Assembly (NCBI GenBank): GCA_910585525.1
Contig: CAJUFR010000013.1
Location: 1-57,362, forward strand
DNA length: 57,362 bases
Source of the DNA: an uncultured Angelakisella sp.
GTDB taxonomy: Bacteria; Bacillota; Clostridia; Oscillospirales; Ruminococcaceae
Reading direction: 5' to 3'
Positions 14,031 through 22,762 of this stretch are shown here, one piece after another (the stretch's first letter is position 1; each line of letters starts with the position of its first letter). The position numbers and the translations under genes were made by a program. The notes under the pieces are model-generated. The model made no database searches and was not told where the DNA came from. It saw only the letters and a program-made list of their open reading frames with translations.

Positions 14031-16046
14031 TCATTGGGTGCGTCCGAACATCTTTTCCAGTTCCCGCCGGGTCATCACCAGCATCACCGGCCGCCCGTGG
14101 GGGCAGTTGCGGACATGGGGGGCTGCCGCCAGCCGGTCCAGCAGCTCCTGCTGCTCCCGCCTGTCCGAAAAGCGGTTCCCCTTTACAGCCGCCTTGCAGG
14201 CCACCGAGTGGAACAGATCATCAAAGAAAGCCAGGTCCAGCTTGGTGTAGCTTTTCACCAGCATTTCCGCCATCTCCAGGATGGCGTCCTCCACCTGGCC
14301 CGTCTCCAGAATGGCGGGGACCTCCCGCACCAGCACCGAGCCGTCCCCGAAGTCCTCCACCCCAAACCCGGCCTGGGAGACCGCGTCCAGGTTCTGCACC
14401 AGCGCCCCGTACCGGTCCTTGGGCAGCGACACCCGCATCGAGGCAAGGAGCAGCTGCCGGGGGATATCCCCCTCTGCGTAGGCGGCTTTCAACTCCTCAA
14501 AAAGCAGCCGCTCGTGGGCGGCGTGCTTGTCGATGAGACAAAGCCCCTCCCGGCCCTCCGCCAGGATGTAGGTGCCGAAGGTCTCCCCGATGAGCCGCAG
14601 GGGCTCCGGCGGCTCCGGGACCGGCGCTTCCGCCGGTACAGGGGGGGCGGTTTCTCTGACGATAGGCTCCGGGGGCGGCGCCGGGATGGGAGCCGGAGCG
14701 GTGGATGCCGGGGTTTTCTTCTCCACCGGCGGGGCGTCCAGCACTGCTGTCCCGCCCCCTGCACTGGGCCGCAGGAACTCCCGCTTGGGCACCGACTGCC
14801 GGTAAAGGTCCTGGCCGCTGTTCTCCCGCAGCATCCGGGCCGGGGGGGCCGCTGCCGCCGCAGGGGGCCGGGCCTCCCGAGAAGGCTGTGCCGGAGCCGT
14901 TCTTTGGACAGTGTCAAGGGATGCCGCTTTACGGTATTCCCGGGCGGTCATCCGCTGCTGTTCTCCCCCCAGGGGCGGGTTTTTCAGTTCAAAGTAGCTG
15001 ACCCGGCTCTGGTAGCCCCGGCTGGCGTCCCGGGCCTGAGTGGCGGTCCCCAGCCGGGAGAGCGCCCCCTTACAGGCGTTGTACACCCCGCCGAACACCA
15101 GCCGCTCGTCGGACAGCTTTACCTCCAGCTTGGCGGGATGGACGTTGACATCCACCATCTCCAGGGGCAGTTCCAGGTTCAGAACACAGCCGGGGAATTT
15201 TCCCACCATCAGGCTGTTTTTGTACGCTTCCTCCAAGGCGGCCATCATGGTGCCGCTTTTGACGTACCGGCGGTTGATGAAGAAGTGCTCCATCCCCCGG
15301 GTGGCCTTGGCCCCCTCCGGCTTGGTGATGTAGCCGGTGACCCGGATGCCCCCCGGCCCTTCGGGACCGCTCTCCACCGGGATGAGGCTGCCGCCGAACG
15401 CCCCGCCGCAGACGCCATAGATGGCGGAAAGCAGCTTGCCGTCCCCGGGGGTGTGGAGTTTCCGCTGTCCCTCCCGGATAAACTGGAAGGACACCTCCGG
15501 GTGGGAGAGGGCCAGCCTGTCCAGCAGGGCGGCCACGGCGTTGCCCTCGGTGCTGTCCTTTTTCAGGAACTTCATCCGGGCCGGCACGTTGTAGAACAGG
15601 TCCCGGACGGTGATGGTGGTACCCAGGGGACAGCCGGCTTCCTCCGGCCCCTCCCCTTCCCCGCCCTGGATGCGGTACCGGGCGCCCAGCGTCTCCTCCC
15701 GGGTGCGGGTCAGCAGTTCCACCCGGGCCACGGCGCAGATGGAGGCCAGCGCCTCCCCCCGGAAGCCCAGGGTGCCGATGCGGGCAAGGTCCTCCGGGGT
15801 GAGGACCTTGCTGGTGGCGTGGCGGAGAAACGCCTTGGGGATGTCCTCCCGGAAGATGCCGCAGCCGTTGTCGGTGACCCGGATGGACCGAACACCGCCG
15901 CTCTGTATCTCCACCGTGATGGCGGTGGCCCCGGAATCGATGGCGTTTTCCACCAACTCCTTCACCACCGAGGAAGGGCGCTCGATGACCTCCCCGGCTG
16001 CGATCAGTTCCGCCGTCTGGCGGTCCAGCACATTGATCCTTGCCAT
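14031..16046 (-). CDS. mutL: DNA mismatch repair protein MutL
   Basis: MutL links mismatch recognition by MutS to strand incision. The N-terminal GHKL ATPase has ELVENAID, DNGCGI and GFRGEAL motifs. A long Pro/Ala-rich linker spans about 340-480. The C-terminal domain carries the metal-binding endonuclease motif DKHAAHERLLFEEL and the later CPHGRP motif, so this is a nicking MutL, as expected in bacteria without MutH. The usual Q of DQHA is K here. Length 671 is normal. AAAGGAGGGG precedes the ATG at 16046. It is 19 bases downstream of mutS. Confidence 0.96.
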   Translation of the reverse strand: MARINVLDRQTAELIAAGEVIERPSSVVKELVENAIDSGATAITVEIQSGGVRSIRVTDNGCGIFREDIPKAFLRHATSKVLTPEDLARIGTLGFRGEALASICAVARVELLTRTREETLGARYRIQGGEGEGPEEAGCPLGTTITVRDLFYNVPARMKFLKKDSTEGNAVAALLDRLALSHPEVSFQFIREGQRKLHTPGDGKLLSAIYGVCGGAFGGSLIPVESGPEGPGGIRVTGYITKPEGAKATRGMEHFFINRRYVKSGTMMAALEEAYKNSLMVGKFPGCVLNLELPLEMVDVNVHPAKLEVKLSDERLVFGGVYNACKGALSRLGTATQARDASRGYQSRVSYFELKNPPLGGEQQRMTAREYRKAASLDTVQRTAPAQPSREARPPAAAAAPPARMLRENSGQDLYRQSVPKREFLRPSAGGGTAVLDAPPVEKKTPASTAPAPIPAPPPEPIVRETAPPVPAEAPVPEPPEPLRLIGETFGTYILAEGREGLCLIDKHAAHERLLFEELKAAYAEGDIPRQLLLASMRVSLPKDRYGALVQNLDAVSQAGFGVEDFGDGSVLVREVPAILETGQVEDAILEMAEMLVKSYTKLDLAFFDDLFHSVACKAAVKGNRFSDRREQQELLDRLAAAPHVRNCPHGRPVMLVMTRRELEKMFGRTQ

Positions 16047-16065
16047 GGCTCCCCTCCTTTCTTGG

Positions 16066-18696
16066 TCATTTCACCAGTTTTTTCAGTTCATATAACAGGT
16101 TCAGCGCCTCCAGGGGGCTGATGGTGTCGATGTCCACCTCCCGGATGCGGCGCTTGGCCGTCTCCATCCCCTCGTCCACAAAGAACATCTGCTGGGGCTC
16201 CTCCTCCCGGGCCTTGGCCCTGGTAGCGATCTTGGCCTCCGCCACCTGGCCGCTGCTCTCCAGCCCCTCCAGCACCTGGTGGGCCCGGTCGATGACCCAC
16301 CGGGGGATGCCGGCCAGCTTGCTCACCTCGATGCCGTAGCTGTCGTCCGCCCCGCCGGGGAGGATGCGCCGCAGGAAGGTGATCTCCTCCCCCCGTTTTT
16401 TTACCGCCACGTTGTAGTTTTTGACGCAGGGGATGGTATGCTCCAACTCGGTCAGTTCGTGGTAGTGGGTGGCGAAAAGAGTCTTTGCCCCCAGCTTTTT
16501 CCGGTCGGCGATGTACTCCAGCACCGCCCGGGCGATGCTCATGCCGTCGAAGGTGGAGGTGCCCCGGCCGATCTCGTCCAGGATCAAAAGGCTTTTGGCG
16601 GTGGCGTTTTTCAAGATGGAGGCCACCTCGCTCATCTCCACCATAAAGGTGGACTGGCCGGAGGAAAGGTCGTCGCTGGCCCCCACCCGGGTGTAGATGG
16701 CGTCCACCACCCCGATCTTTGCGTAGCTTGCCGGGACAAAGCAGCCCACCTGGGCCATGAGAACGATCAGTGCCACCTGGCGCATATAGGTGGACTTGCC
16801 CGCCATGTTGGGGCCGGTGATGATGGCGATCTGGTCCCCGCTGTTGTTGAGACTGGCGTCGTTGGGGACAAAGGGCACCCCGGAGAGGATCTCCTCCACC
16901 ACCGGGTGGCGGCCGTCGTGGATGACGATCTCATCGGACAGGTCCACGACGGGCCGGGTGTAGTTGTTGGTCATGGCCACGGCGGCGAAGCTGCACAGCA
17001 CGTCCAGCTTGGCCACCGCCGCCGCGGTGGACTGGATGCGGGAAAGATTCTCCGCCAGGGTGGCCCGGACCTCCCCAAACAGCTGGTTTTCCAGCTGCAA
17101 TATCTCCTGCTGGGCCCCCAGCACCTTGCTTTCCAGGTCCTTTAACTCCTGGGTGATGTACCGTTCGCAGTTGGAAAGGGTCTGCTTGCGGATGTACGTA
17201 TCCGGCACCTGGTCCAGGTAGGACCGGGTCACCTCGATGTAATACCCGAACACCTTGTTAAAGCTGATCTTCAGCCCCTTGATGCCGGTCCTCTCCCGCT
17301 CCTGGGCCTCGATGGCGGCGATGAGTTCCTTGGTGTGGTCGGAGATGTACCGCACCTCGTCCAGCTGCTGGTGGTACCCGGGGCGGATGACCCCGCCATC
17401 CTTGAGGGTGATGGGCGGGTCGTCCATAATGGAGGTGGCGATCAGTTCCGCCATATCCTCCAGGGTGTCGATGGCGGCAAAGACCTCCTGGAGGGCGCCG
17501 CTGGTCACCTCCTGGAGCAGTTCCTTCAGCCCCGGCAGCCGCTTCATGGTGGCCCCCAGGGCGGTGAGGTCCCGGGGGGTGGCGTTGCCGTAGACGATCT
17601 TGGTCATCAGCCGCTCCATGTCGTAGACGCCGCCCAGCTGCTGGGTGATCCGCCCGGTCAGGATGCTGTCCTCGGTCAACTCCTCCACGGCGTTGAGCCG
17701 CCGGTTGATGATGCCGGCGGAGATCAGGGGCTGCTCGATCCAGCTGCGCATCAGCCGCTTGCCCATGGAGGTCTTTGCCCGGTCCAGCACCCACAGCAGC
17801 GTCCCCCGGCGCTCCCGGCCCCGGATGGTCTCGGTGAGTTCCAGGTTGCGCCGGGCGGTGAGGTCCAGCTTCATAAACTGCTTGTCCGAATAGAGATTGA
17901 TGCTCTCGATCCGCTCCAGGCCCACCCGTTGGGTCTCCCCCAGGTAGGCCAGCATCGCCCCCAGGGCGGCCACCGCCATGGGGCTTTCCGCCAGCCCCAG
18001 TTCGGTAAGGCTGCGGACCTTGAACTGCCGCAGTATCTCCAGCTGGGCCGTGGCGGCGGAAAAATGCTCCCCGTCCAGCACGTCGGCGGTGCAGCTGATC
18101 TTCTCCCGGATAAAGTCGGTGATCTCCTTCTTGTCCAGGAAGCCTTCGTTAAAGATGATCTCCCGGGGGGCGAACTTCCCCAGTTCCCCCATGATGCGGC
18201 CGTCCTCCCCGCCGGGCAGCTGGGTGACATTCATCTCCCCGGTGGAGATATCCCCAAAGGCCAGGCCGCAGCCCTCCCTGGTCCAGTAGATACAGCAGAT
18301 GTAGTTGTTGCTCCCCTCATCCAGCAGGGCGGAGTCGATGAGGGTGCCGGGGGTCACCACCCGGATGATGTCACGCTTCACCAGTCCCTTGGCCAGGGCG
18401 GGGTTCTCCAGCTGCTCGCAGATGGCCACCTTGTACCCTTTTTTGATGAGACGGTCGATGTAGCTTTCGGCACTGTGAAAAGGGACGCCGCACATGGGCG
18501 CCCTTTCCGAAAGGCCGCACTCCCTGCCGGTGAGGGTGAGTTCCAACTCCCGGGACACCAGAAGGGCGTCGTCAAAGAACATCTCGTAGAAATCCCCCAG
18601 CCGGAAGAAAAGGATCTGGTCCTTGTGCTGGTTTTTGATCTCCAGGTACTGCTGCATCATGGGGGAAAGCCGGGTGATCTGCTCCTGTGTCAGCAT
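16066..18696 (-). CDS. mutS: DNA mismatch repair protein MutS
   Basis: MutS recognises mispaired and looped bases. The 876-residue protein has the mismatch-contact motif near the N-terminus (FFRLGDFYEMF, with the expected Phe-x-Glu within GDFYEMF), connector, lever and clamp regions. The C-terminal ABC-type ATPase has Walker A GPNMAGKSTYM near 625-635 and Walker B LLILDEIGRGTSTFDG. An extended C-terminal tail is present. The start is supported by AAGGGAGA before ATG 18696. It follows ylbF by 37 bases and precedes mutL within the miaB-led operon. Confidence 0.97.
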   Translation of the reverse strand: MLTQEQITRLSPMMQQYLEIKNQHKDQILFFRLGDFYEMFFDDALLVSRELELTLTGRECGLSERAPMCGVPFHSAESYIDRLIKKGYKVAICEQLENPALAKGLVKRDIIRVVTPGTLIDSALLDEGSNNYICCIYWTREGCGLAFGDISTGEMNVTQLPGGEDGRIMGELGKFAPREIIFNEGFLDKKEITDFIREKISCTADVLDGEHFSAATAQLEILRQFKVRSLTELGLAESPMAVAALGAMLAYLGETQRVGLERIESINLYSDKQFMKLDLTARRNLELTETIRGRERRGTLLWVLDRAKTSMGKRLMRSWIEQPLISAGIINRRLNAVEELTEDSILTGRITQQLGGVYDMERLMTKIVYGNATPRDLTALGATMKRLPGLKELLQEVTSGALQEVFAAIDTLEDMAELIATSIMDDPPITLKDGGVIRPGYHQQLDEVRYISDHTKELIAAIEAQERERTGIKGLKISFNKVFGYYIEVTRSYLDQVPDTYIRKQTLSNCERYITQELKDLESKVLGAQQEILQLENQLFGEVRATLAENLSRIQSTAAAVAKLDVLCSFAAVAMTNNYTRPVVDLSDEIVIHDGRHPVVEEILSGVPFVPNDASLNNSGDQIAIITGPNMAGKSTYMRQVALIVLMAQVGCFVPASYAKIGVVDAIYTRVGASDDLSSGQSTFMVEMSEVASILKNATAKSLLILDEIGRGTSTFDGMSIARAVLEYIADRKKLGAKTLFATHYHELTELEHTIPCVKNYNVAVKKRGEEITFLRRILPGGADDSYGIEVSKLAGIPRWVIDRAHQVLEGLESSGQVAEAKIATRAKAREEEPQQMFFVDEGMETAKRRIREVDIDTISPLEALNLLYELKKLVK

Positions 18697-18733
18697 GGTG
18701 TCTCTCCCTTCTCCGGCCGGGTCTGTTTTCCGG

Positions 18734-19138
18734 TCAATGGCAGCCGGAACAGCCGCTGCAATCGCCGCCGCAGGAGGTCTCCTCCTGGATGGCGGCGGGG
18801 TCCTCCCCGTTGGCGCTGTAAACGATGATCTGCTGGATGAAGTTCAGCACCCGGTCCAACTCCTCCTTGGTGGTGTTGTAGGCCGCCATGGTGGGGTGGG
18901 ACATGATGCGCCCGTAGATGGCCCGGACCTCCTCGTTGAGGGCGGCCAGCTTCTGCTGGTCCTTGTCCTCCTTCTGCACCTCGGCGCTGAGGGACAGCTT
19001 CTTGAGGTTGAACTCCCCGATCATCTGCTGGAGCAGCTGATCGTTGTCGGCGGCGTTTTTGGCCACGTTGTAGGCGGTGTACTCGTCGCTCTGCTGGATG
19101 GCGGCCCCCAGCTGTCTTGCCATTTCGATAATATCCAT
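18734..19138 (-). CDS. ylbF: YlbF-family regulator with cysteine-rich tail
   Basis: This is a 134-residue helical protein of the YlbF/YmcA family. In Bacillus, YlbF, YmcA and YaaT form a complex that carries iron-sulfur clusters and influences RNA processing by RNase Y as well as competence, biofilm and sporulation. Here helices cover residues 1-110 and the last ~14 residues form a Cys cluster (SCGGDCSGCSGCH, four Cys). This could hold or complete an Fe-S cluster. AGGAG precedes the ATG at 19138. It lies between miaB, itself an Fe-S enzyme, and mutS, as in many Clostridia. Confidence 0.85.
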   Translation of the reverse strand: MDIIEMARQLGAAIQQSDEYTAYNVAKNAADNDQLLQQMIGEFNLKKLSLSAEVQKEDKDQQKLAALNEEVRAIYGRIMSHPTMAAYNTTKEELDRVLNFIQQIIVYSANGEDPAAIQEETSCGGDCSGCSGCH

Positions 19139-19161
19139 TTCTTCTCGCTCCTATCCTTAGT

Positions 19162-20571
19162 TTACGGGATCAGCCGTCCCTCCAGGGCCCAGTTGCGGGC
19201 GGAGACGATCTCCACCTCCGCAAACTGCCCGGCGAGGCCGGCGTCCCCTGTGAACTCCACAATGATGTTCTGGTCGCTGCGGGAGGTTAGTTTCCCTTCC
19301 CCCTTGCCGGGACCCTCCACCAGCACCCGGAGGGTACTGCCCACCTGGCGCTGCATATATCCTTCCCCGATCCTCCCCTGGACCTCCAGCAATTCCTGGA
19401 ACCAGCGGGATTTTTCCTCCGGGGGGACGGGATCGGGGAAGTTCTCCGCCTTGGTGCCGCCACGCCGGGAGTAGAGGAAGGTGTACAGGGCGGTGTATCC
19501 CACCTCCTGCACCAGGTCCAGCGTCTGCCGGAAGTCCTCCCGGGTCTCCCCGGGGAAGCCCACGATGATATCGCTGGTGAGGGAAAGGTCCGGCATTTTT
19601 TCCCGGGCGTAGGCGATGAGTTCCTTGTACCGTTCCACCGTGTACTTCCGGTTCATCCGCTCCAGAATGACATCGGAGCCGGACTGGACCGGCAGGTGGA
19701 GGTGTCTTGAGACCTTCCGGCACGCCGCCATGGTGTCCAGCAGTTCCCGGGTGCAGTCCTTGGGGTGGGAGGTCATGAACCGGATGCGGAACTCCCCGGG
19801 GATGGCGTCGATCTCTTTCAGCAGCTGGGCAAAGGTGATGCCCCCGGCGTAGGAGTTGACATTCTGGCCCAGGAGGGTGATATCCTTGTAGCCCTCCCCC
19901 ACCAGGCCCTCCACCTCCCGGAGAATGTCCTCCGGCCGGCGGCTCCGTTCCCTGCCCCGGACATAGGGGACGATGCAGTAGGAGCAGAAGTTGTTGCAGC
20001 CATACATCACCGTCACCCAAGCCTTGGGCCAGCCGGCGCGCCGGGTGGGCAGCCCCTCCACGATGGTATCCGGCTCCTCCCCCTCTGTCTTGATGCTCCG
20101 CTTCCCCTGGCAGAGGGCCTGGTAGATGCGCTCCGGCAGGCTGGCCCAAGCGTCGGCCCCGGCCACGATATCCACATGGGGGTAGCTTCTTTTGAGCCTG
20201 TCCGCCACGCTCTGCTGCTGGGTCATGCAGCCCACCAGGGCGATGAGCAGCCCCGGCTTCTGGCGCTTGTACTGCTTGAGGGCGCCCACGGTGCCAAAGA
20301 CCCGTTTTTCGGCGTTTTCCCGCACGGCACAGGTGTTGTAGATGATGAAATCCGCTTCCTCCAGGGCGTCGGTGAAGCCGTAGCCCATCTCGGCCAGCAT
20401 CCCCCGGAGCTTCTCCCCGTCGGCGGCGTTCTGCTGGCAGCCGAAGCTGTGGACCAGGGCCAGGGGCGGGGTTTCATGGGTCCGGGCCAGGTGCTCCCGC
20501 ACCAGCCCGGTGTACTGGCGCTGGGCGGCCAGCCGGGTGTAATCCAGGATGTAGTCTTGTGTTTTTTGCAA
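19162..20571 (-). CDS. miaB: tRNA methylthiotransferase MiaB
   Basis: MiaB is a radical-SAM enzyme with two [4Fe-4S] clusters that adds a methylthio group to C2 of i6A37 in tRNA. The order is: the UPF0004 domain with its three Cys (FGCQQNAADG; YNTCAVRENA; ALVGCMTQQ), the radical-SAM core with CNNFCSYC near 190-197 followed by VPYVRGRE, and a C-terminal TRAM domain. Length 469 is normal. The start codon is TTG at 20571, with GGAGG seven bases before it. No ATG offers a comparable site. It is the first gene after a strong promoter at 20616-20644. Confidence 0.96.
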   Translation of the reverse strand: MQKTQDYILDYTRLAAQRQYTGLVREHLARTHETPPLALVHSFGCQQNAADGEKLRGMLAEMGYGFTDALEEADFIIYNTCAVRENAEKRVFGTVGALKQYKRQKPGLLIALVGCMTQQQSVADRLKRSYPHVDIVAGADAWASLPERIYQALCQGKRSIKTEGEEPDTIVEGLPTRRAGWPKAWVTVMYGCNNFCSYCIVPYVRGRERSRRPEDILREVEGLVGEGYKDITLLGQNVNSYAGGITFAQLLKEIDAIPGEFRIRFMTSHPKDCTRELLDTMAACRKVSRHLHLPVQSGSDVILERMNRKYTVERYKELIAYAREKMPDLSLTSDIIVGFPGETREDFRQTLDLVQEVGYTALYTFLYSRRGGTKAENFPDPVPPEEKSRWFQELLEVQGRIGEGYMQRQVGSTLRVLVEGPGKGEGKLTSRSDQNIIVEFTGDAGLAGQFAEVEIVSARNWALEGRLIP

Positions 20572-20615
20572 ATCGTGTCCTCCGGGAAAATCGAGTTTTT
20601 ACTGAATACGGGGAC

Positions 20616-20644
20616 ATTATACCACTTTTGGGGTGTCGTTTCAA
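20616..20644 (-). promoter_or_regulatory. Sigma-A-type promoter of the miaB operon
   Basis: On the minus strand, -35 TTGAAA (20639-20644), a 17-base spacer, and a consensus -10 TATAAT (20616-20621). The predicted start lies about 7 bases further on, giving a leader of roughly 40 bases before the TTG start of miaB. This is the only strong promoter seen for the cluster running to ileS. Confidence 0.85.
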
Positions 20645-20670
20645 CCAAAAGAAACGGCGGGCCCCCTGGT

Positions 20671-21135
20671 TTACCGGCGCAGGCAATATCTGATCAAAAT
20701 GTTCCCCAGCCGGTAGGGAGCCTCTGCGGGGTCATCCGTCGCCGCCAGGACCACGTAGTCCTTTACATCATCATACCCTGACGGTATCTTTCCTTTTATG
20801 GTCTCCTCTTTTCCGGCGAATGTGCGATCTTTCAGCCGCAGGACCAATCCCACGATCATGTCTGGAAGTGTTTCGGTCTCGATGTCGCCTTCGTAGACGA
20901 TCTCTCCATAAGTATCGGAGGATACCAGGTCATTTCGCCCCTTGTCAAAAATGAAGCATTCGTTGCACCAGTACAGGCGGACGTGGTCGCTCCCGTAAAG
21001 GGTGAAGAAAAAGTCCTCCGCATCCCCATCCAGCACCACCGTCACAAAATCATCACTGTCATGGAGGATACGGAACTGTTCCCCGAAAACCGGATGCAGA
21101 GCCTGTTGGTATCTTGTTTCCAGTTCTTCTGTCAC
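20671..21135 (-). CDS. Unknown protein, 154 aa
   Basis: I place the start at GTG 21135, with GAGGAG six bases upstream. The longer open frame to 21273 only copies the flavodoxin gene in another frame. The product begins MTEELETRYQQALHPVFGEQ and is a soluble, acidic alpha/beta protein. A beta-rich core (FVTVVLDGDAEDFFFTLYG, then VRLYWCNECFIFDKG) is followed by a helical C-terminus. I do not recognise the family; the shape recalls small immunity-like or SMI1-like proteins but no motif proves it. Codon use is visibly more AT-rich than in neighbouring genes, which hints at later acquisition. It starts 11 bases after the flavodoxin stop. Confidence 0.7.
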   Translation of the reverse strand: MTEELETRYQQALHPVFGEQFRILHDSDDFVTVVLDGDAEDFFFTLYGSDHVRLYWCNECFIFDKGRNDLVSSDTYGEIVYEGDIETETLPDMIVGLVLRLKDRTFAGKEETIKGKIPSGYDDVKDYVVLAATDDPAEAPYRLGNILIRYCLRR

Positions 21136-21146
21136 TATGGTCTCCT

Positions 21147-21602
21147 CTACTTCGCCTCCTTGGCCATCCGCTGGATGAACTGCTCCGCCATCTTCAGGTC
21201 GTGCTCGTTGGGGCGGCCCTTGCGGATGCCCCCCACCAGCTTCCAGGGGCCGTAGGTGTCGTAGCCGGGGCACTGGAACCGGCCCAGGCAGACCACCCCC
21301 CGCTCCTCCAGCAGCTTGCGGACCTGGTAGGTGTAGTCCTTGTACCCTGCCCCGCAGGTGTCGGCCAGGAATACCCGGTGCTCCGGGGTGAAGGCTGTCT
21401 CCCGGGCAAATTTGACGATGCTCTCGTGGAGGGTGCCGAAGTAGGCCCCGGAGGCCAGGCCGATGAGTTTATAGCCGGAGATATCCGGGCTGCCCTCCGC
21501 CAGGATGTCCAGGGTCCGGGCGCCGATCTTTTTTGCCATCCGCTCCACCACCTTTTTGGTGTTGCCGTGATGGGGGGAGGCGTAGATGATCAGGGACTTC
21601 AT
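21147..21602 (-). CDS. Flavodoxin-family protein
   Basis: This is a 151-residue flavodoxin-like fold. The N-terminal phosphate-binding loop (IIYASPHHGNTKKV, about 5-18) would hold FMN. The following strands (IGLASGAYFGTLHES; VFLADTCGAGYK) fit the flavin-binding loops, although no aromatic stacking residue stands out. It probably acts as an electron carrier or small flavin reductase in the cytoplasm. It begins just beyond the terminator of the upstream peptidase gene, with AAAGGAG lying beside the terminator's U-tract. A small unknown gene follows. Confidence 0.85.
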   Translation of the reverse strand: MKSLIIYASPHHGNTKKVVERMAKKIGARTLDILAEGSPDISGYKLIGLASGAYFGTLHESIVKFARETAFTPEHRVFLADTCGAGYKDYTYQVRKLLEERGVVCLGRFQCPGYDTYGPWKLVGGIRKGRPNEHDLKMAEQFIQRMAKEAK

Positions 21603-21619
21603 AGGCTCATGCTCCTTTC

Positions 21620-21668
21620 AAAAAGGGCGGAGGGATGCCCTGCCGCTTGCAGGGGGCACCCATCCGCC
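21620..21668 (-). terminator. Terminator after the M24 peptidase gene
   Basis: A long stem pairs 21626-21644 with 21649-21668 (outer arm GGCGGA with TCCGCC) around a four-base loop with small mismatches. On the minus strand it is followed by UUUUU (21620-21624). It lies between the peptidase stop at 21684 and the flavodoxin start. Confidence 0.85.
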
Positions 21669-21683
21669 GGTGGATACGGGATA

Positions 21684-22757
21684 TTAAAGGACGATCAGTT
21701 CCTTGGGGCTGTGGGTCAGCACCTCGCAGCCGGTGTCGGTGATGAGAGCGATGTCCTCGATACGGCAGCCGAACCGGCCGGAAAGATAGATGCCGGGCTC
21801 GACAGACATCACCACGCCGGGCTGGCACAGCACATCCTTCTTGACGGTGTGGGAGAACCGGGGCTCCTCGTGGATCTCCAGGCCCAGGGAGTGGCCGGTG
21901 CCGTGGCCGAAGCAGCCCTCGTACCCCGCCCCGTAGATAAGGTCACGGGAGGCGGCGTCCACATCGAAGCAGGGGACGCCCGGGGCGATCTTGGCGATAG
22001 AGGCCAGCTGTGCCTCCAGCACCAGGTGGTAGACCTTGTCCATCTCCTCGGTGACATGGCCGATAGCGACGGTGCGGGTCATATCGGAGCAGTAGCCGTC
22101 CACCATCGCCCCAAAGTCCATGGTGAGGAAATCCCCGTCCTGGACCGGGCGGTCCCCGGGGACACCGTGGGGCATGCTGGAGTTGGGCCCGGCCACGCAG
22201 ATGGTATCAAAGGCGGGGTTCTCTCCCCCGTTCCTCTTCATCAGGTATTCCAGTTCCGCCGCGATCTCCCGCTCGGTCTTGCCGGGCTTGATGAAGTCCA
22301 GGATGGCGGTGAAGGCGGTGTCGGTGACCTTCTGGGCGGCACGGATAGCGGCCAGTTCCCCCTCGTCCTTCACTTTGCGCAGTTCCAGGATGGCGTCGTT
22401 TACCCGGCTGTCGGTGAGGAACTCCACCTCCGGCAGCATCTTCTGGTACCGGGTCATCTCCCCGATGGTCTGGTAGCCGGTCTCCAGGGCCACCCGGCGG
22501 ATGCCGTGCTTCTTCACCAGCTCCGGCAGCTGCTCCTCCAGCTTATCCTGGAGGATGACTTCGCAGTTGCGGATGGTCTTTTTGGCCACCTCGATGTACC
22601 GGAAGTCCAGCAGGGCGTAGCACCCCTGCCGGGTCACCAGCACCACCCCGGCGCTGGAGCGCAGCCCGGTGAGGTAGCTGCGGTTGACACTGGAGGTGAT
22701 GATGGCCCCATCCACATCCTGGGGCAGCTTTTTCAGCAACGCTTCGATACGGTCCAT
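21684..22757 (-). CDS. M24 metallopeptidase (Xaa-Pro aminopeptidase type)
   Basis: This enzyme removes N-terminal residues preceding proline, or cleaves X-Pro dipeptides. The N-terminal creatinase-like domain covers about 1-125. The pita-bread catalytic domain has two-metal ligands in DFGAMVDGYCSDMTR (near 213-224), the GHGTGHSLGLEIHE block (near 283-297), VEPGIYL and the final Glu in EDIALIT. Length 357 fits the short cytoplasmic YqhT/PepQ group. GGAAGGAG precedes ATG 22757. It starts five bases after the TIM-barrel gene and ends at a strong terminator. Whether it is an aminopeptidase or a prolidase cannot be told from sequence. Confidence 0.92.
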   Translation of the reverse strand: MDRIEALLKKLPQDVDGAIITSSVNRSYLTGLRSSAGVVLVTRQGCYALLDFRYIEVAKKTIRNCEVILQDKLEEQLPELVKKHGIRRVALETGYQTIGEMTRYQKMLPEVEFLTDSRVNDAILELRKVKDEGELAAIRAAQKVTDTAFTAILDFIKPGKTEREIAAELEYLMKRNGGENPAFDTICVAGPNSSMPHGVPGDRPVQDGDFLTMDFGAMVDGYCSDMTRTVAIGHVTEEMDKVYHLVLEAQLASIAKIAPGVPCFDVDAASRDLIYGAGYEGCFGHGTGHSLGLEIHEEPRFSHTVKKDVLCQPGVVMSVEPGIYLSGRFGCRIEDIALITDTGCEVLTHSPKELIVL

Positions 22758-22762
22758 GATGT

